A DNA stretch of 22,192 nucleotides from CAYGVX01 sp964544285 (GTDB lineage Archaea; Thermoproteota; Bathyarchaeia; Bathyarchaeales; SOJC01): contig CAZJAQ010000021.1 of the NCBI GenBank assembly GCA_964544285.1, positions 1 through 22,192 of the forward strand, written 5' to 3'. Below are positions 20,547 to 22,192 of this stretch, one piece after another. Position 1 is the first letter of the stretch, and the number at the start of each line of letters is the position of its first letter. The notes beneath the pieces are model-generated. The model did no database searches, was not told the DNA's origin, and was given only the letters and a program-made list of their open reading frames with translations. The translations under genes were made by a program, and so were the position numbers.

Positions 20547-20565
20547 GTTTAAATTCTCGGTTTTT
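20547..20565 (+). repeat. Dispersed repeat, single half-unit
   Basis: GTTTAAATTCTCGGTTTTT, 16 nt after the CCA-ending fragment. The same arrangement (fragment ending CACCA, then this half-unit) recurs at 21343/21362. Confidence 0.5.
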
Positions 20566-20700
20566 GATCTGTAGCAGAGCGTTCATATTGGCTCAAGATA
20601 TGCTGTTCCGCTCTTTCTGGAGAATATGCCCCAGAATAGCAACTATTTAATAGCAATGGCACAATTGTAGAATCAGTTATCAAGGAGGCTTTAGTGTGGG

Positions 20701-21186
20701 TTGTCAAAATCGATCAGAATCCGGCAGGCAGATAACAAAGACATTTCGGCCATCGAAAAATCTATTGCGATGTGGCTTAATTGGGAGGTCCCACGAGAAG
20801 AATCCATTAAACGAGCCATTAGGAAGAAAGAACTACTTGTAGCAGATCAACAAGGAAAAGTAATAGGCTTTATTCATCAAGTTATGCATGAAGACATAAT
20901 TGATGGTGGCTTGAATTCGTTTATCACTTGCTTCTATGTGGCTCCTGAATTCCGTAATACAGGCGTTGGCTCCAAACTTCTGCGAAGAGCAATAAAAGAT
21001 GCTTTAGATAAAGGTGCAGTAGGGATTGAGGCATCCACAGCTAGCCCAGATGCTAGACGGCTGTATGAACGCCATCATTTTAGACAATTTATGGGCAAGG
21101 GAACAATGGGAGAAATCTTCCTCGAATTGGACATGGAAGAATACAAACGGAGTCTGAAGGTTAAAAGCAAAGCAACCGACAAATAA
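20701..21186 (+). CDS. GNAT-family N-acetyltransferase
   Basis: 161 aa from TTG 20701, the first possible start after an in-frame TAG. AAGGAGG lies about 12 nt upstream, a little far but strong. The GNAT fold is clear: an N-terminal IRIRQADNKDISAIEKSI, a beta4 strand FITCFYVAPEFRNTGVGSKLLRRAI containing the acetyl-CoA-binding R-N-T-G-V-G motif, and the C-terminal ASPDARRLYERHHFRQ (Y/F-x-x-x-G/H-F). It transfers an acetyl group from acetyl-CoA to an amine. The substrate (protein N-terminus, antibiotic or metabolite) cannot be told. It stands alone between repeat-rich gaps. Confidence 0.85.
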   Translation: MSKSIRIRQADNKDISAIEKSIAMWLNWEVPREESIKRAIRKKELLVADQQGKVIGFIHQVMHEDIIDGGLNSFITCFYVAPEFRNTGVGSKLLRRAIKDALDKGAVGIEASTASPDARRLYERHHFRQFMGKGTMGEIFLELDMEEYKRSLKVKSKATDK

Positions 21187-21301
21187 TGTCCCTTCATCTA
21201 TGATATTAGTGGTTTGTTGTTAGGCCTAAGAGAGTTTTGAACTTCTATTGGTCAAGTCAAACCCTTCAAAGGAAATGTTGAATCGCTCGTCTTATAGAAA
21301 T

Positions 21302-21329
21302 TCCGAGAATTTAAACCGATGTTTAAACC
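21302..21329 (-). repeat. Dispersed repeat copy, full two-half form, minus orientation
   Basis: On the minus strand GGTTTAAACATCGG then TTTAAATTCTCGGA, the clearest full copy. Each half has the form GTTTAAA-NN-TCGG. It overlaps the start of a tRNA-3'-like fragment at 21321. Confidence 0.55.
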
Positions 21330-21343
21330 TAACCCCCGCACCA
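21321..21343 (+). pseudogene. tRNA 3'-end fragment (Leu-like CCCCCGCACCA)
   Basis: GTTTAAACCTAACCCCCGCACCA resembles a degraded T-loop/T-stem (from GTTCAAATCC) followed by the acceptor end CCCCCGC-A-CCA found in archaeal tRNA-Leu genes. No GCGGGGG 5' partner or anticodon arm is present upstream. The fragment overlaps a dispersed repeat copy. Confidence 0.45.
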
Positions 21344-21361
21344 TAGTTTTCTACAAGATAA

Positions 21362-21383
21362 GCTTAAATTCTCTCGGTTTTCG
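21362..21383 (+). repeat. Dispersed repeat, single half-unit
   Basis: GCTTAAATTCTCTCGGTTTTCG, like 20547-20565, lies 18 nt after the CACCA end at 21343. It has one extra TC in the core. Confidence 0.5.
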
Positions 21384-21455
21384 TCTTTTATGTAAAGTGC
21401 TGACTGACCAACAAATCTAAAACTCGGGCAGAAGACATAGTAATAGGTCATCATA

Positions 21456-21920
21456 ATGGTAAAGGTAATTGTCGTTTATGAGTCGAAGTATGGTAACACC
21501 AAACGTGTAGCGGAAACAATTATGGAGGGTATCAGAGAAGTTCAAGGAGCAGTAACTGTGCTCAATGAACTTAAGGAAGTTGACCTCAACAAGATAGCTG
21601 ATTATGATGTGATTTTGATAGGTTCTCCGAATCACTATGGTGGGCCAACTAAAAGCGTAAGTGAGTTTATCGACAAGCTAGAGAAACTGAACTTGGATGG
21701 AAAACATTTCGCTGTTTTTGACACATACTTAGGGAAAGGTTTCTTTGAAAAGGCAGCGAAGAAAATGGAGAAGAGAATAAACGAAAAGGTGCCCGGCTTA
21801 AAGCAGATAGCTCCAAGACTTTCAATAGCGGTTCAAGGATCTAAGGGTCCCATTGTAGAAGGAGAGTTTTCTAAATGCCGAGAGTTCGGAAAGATAATAG
21901 CAATTCAACTTAACACTTGA
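21456..21920 (+). CDS. Flavodoxin-domain protein
   Basis: 154 aa from ATG 21456. The FMN phosphate loop is VVYESKYGNTKRVAE (6-20), matching T/S-x-T/Y-G-N-T. The second FMN loop is IGSPNHYGGPT, and a third contact is near FDTYLGKGF. Length and fold match short-chain flavodoxins (about 140-160 aa). Such proteins carry electrons between redox enzymes or act as NAD(P)H:acceptor partners. No partner gene is adjacent. It sits alone in the repeat-rich end region, with a T6 run shortly downstream. Confidence 0.87.
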   Translation: MVKVIVVYESKYGNTKRVAETIMEGIREVQGAVTVLNELKEVDLNKIADYDVILIGSPNHYGGPTKSVSEFIDKLEKLNLDGKHFAVFDTYLGKGFFEKAAKKMEKRINEKVPGLKQIAPRLSIAVQGSKGPIVEGEFSKCREFGKIIAIQLNT

Positions 21921-21948
21921 ACTTATCCATCGTTCTGAATAATATGTC

Positions 21949-21957
21949 AATTTTTTC
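21949..21957 (+). terminator. T-run terminator after the flavodoxin gene
   Basis: caattttttcc lies about 30 nt beyond the stop codon. It is a U-tract typical of archaeal termination. Confidence 0.4.
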
Positions 21958-21970
21958 CAGACGTATCAGA

Positions 21971-21990
21971 AACCGAGAATTTAAACCTCG
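21971..21990 (-). repeat. Dispersed repeat, half-unit, minus orientation
   Basis: On the minus strand CGAGGTTTAAATTCTCGGTT, containing the exact 14-base core GTTTAAATTCTCGG shared with 20547-20560. Confidence 0.5.
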
Positions 21991-21997
21991 ACCTGTC

Positions 21998-22024
21998 CAC
22001 GGCGCAATGGTAGCCCGGGATACG
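21998..22024 (+). pseudogene. tRNA 5'-half-like fragment (D-arm)
   Basis: Contains caatggtagcccgggatac, the look of a tRNA D-arm (TGGTAGCCCGGGATA). It is immediately followed by GTTCAAATATCGG rather than an anticodon arm. It may be a tRNA fragment fused to the repeat. It is similar to the piece at 20286. Confidence 0.4.
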
Positions 22025-22049
22025 TTCAAATATCGGTTTAAATTATCGG
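22024..22049 (+). repeat. Dispersed repeat copy, full two-half form
   Basis: GTTCAAATATCGG then TTTAAATTATCGG. Its first half is nearly the same as 20483-20495, and its second half resembles the core of the other copies. Confidence 0.5.
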
Positions 22050-22154
22050 CGTAAAGACTTGATTTTCGTTTATTTCAGAAAAATATCCTGGAAATAGGCT
22101 TAAAAGATGATTTTACTCAGATTTTTGCTCTTGGAAAAATGGATAAAAAAGGAT

Positions 22155-22192
22155 TTAGGCTTTGGTTTTTGTGGCCTTCTTCTTTCTGAAGA
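22155..22192 (-). CDS. Possible basic C-terminus of a gene entering from the right edge
   Basis: Reading the minus strand from the edge, one frame gives F-R-K-K-K-A-T-K-T-K-A and then TAA (22157-22155). T-rich runs (tttttt, ttttt) follow, resembling an archaeal terminator. The Lys/Ala/Thr tail would suit a ribosomal or nucleic-acid-binding protein. Only 12 codons are visible. Confidence 0.25.
   Translation of the reverse strand, partial: FRKKKATKTKA

Larger units (their letters stand above)
20136..20700. other. 565-bp gene-free stretch with tRNA fragments and repeats
   Basis: No credible protein gene; the 77-codon minus frame at 20239-20472 crosses repeat and tRNA-like sequence. It contains a D-arm-like piece (20286-20298), a repeat copy (20431-20456), a tRNA-Arg 3'-end copy (20461-20472), a second repeat (20482-20506), a tRNA-3'-like end (20504-20531), a third repeat (20547-20565), and a likely promoter (aactatttaatag, about 20641) with GGAGG for the GNAT gene. 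Confidence 0.55.

Noticed and set aside
20431..22049. CRISPR array
   Set aside because: Repeats vary in length, occur in both orientations and have irregular spacing of tens to hundreds of bases with genes between; no cas genes.

Overview
The window is archaeal chromosomal DNA. It carries secE/Sss1, an Spt5-type NusG, the stalk operon uL11-uL1-uL10-P1, RNase P subunit Rpp21 (Rnp4), a diphthine-ammonia ligase, a geranylgeranyl reductase, archaeal-type AlaRS and LeuRS, TATA boxes about 22-30 nt before starts, many GTG/TTG starts and T-rich terminators. The surface protein with an IPEFSP-type C-terminus, the dockerin/CARDB peptidase and the disrupted tRNA suggest a member of the Bathyarchaeia or a neighbouring TACK lineage. 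That placement is inference; no 16S rRNA gene is present.

Layout. 1-2110 holds small proteins: the start of a NucS/DUF91-like nuclease-fold protein (minus, cut by the window edge), a cysteine-rich zinc protein, a two-helix membrane protein, and two very small metal-binding proteins, a 48-aa CxxC zinc ribbon and a 47-aa YHS/TRASH protein. 2311-8106 holds metabolic and accessory genes: Dph6, geranylgeranyl reductase, a small conserved-looking unknown, an isochorismatase/nicotinamidase, a methyltransferase and a secreted M14 carboxypeptidase with CARDB-like and dockerin regions. 8119-17917 is the information-processing core: yhbY-rnp4 (minus) diverge from secE-spt5-rpl11-rpl1-rpl10-rpl12, followed by alaS and leuS.

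17924-22192 is gene-poor. It contains an unknown 141-aa protein, a tRNA-Arg(UCU) with about 19 extra bases in its D-loop, a large surface beta-helix protein with a PEF-type C-terminal anchor, a GNAT acetyltransferase and a flavodoxin. Its intergenic DNA holds several tRNA-like fragments, including a 12-base copy of the tRNA-Arg 3' end and two CCA-ending fragments resembling tRNA-Leu termini. It also holds at least eight copies, in both orientations, of a repeat with core GTTTAAATTCTCGG. This tRNA-fragment and repeat cluster is the least explained part of the window.

How the genes fit together. The SecE/Spt5/ribosomal-stalk operon links secretion, elongation and translation. The neighbouring yhbY-rnp4 pair, alaS, leuS, dph6 and the tRNA add RNA processing, tRNA charging and EF2 modification. 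The carboxypeptidase and the beta-helix protein suggest an organism that uses extracellular protein or polymer and displays large surface proteins.
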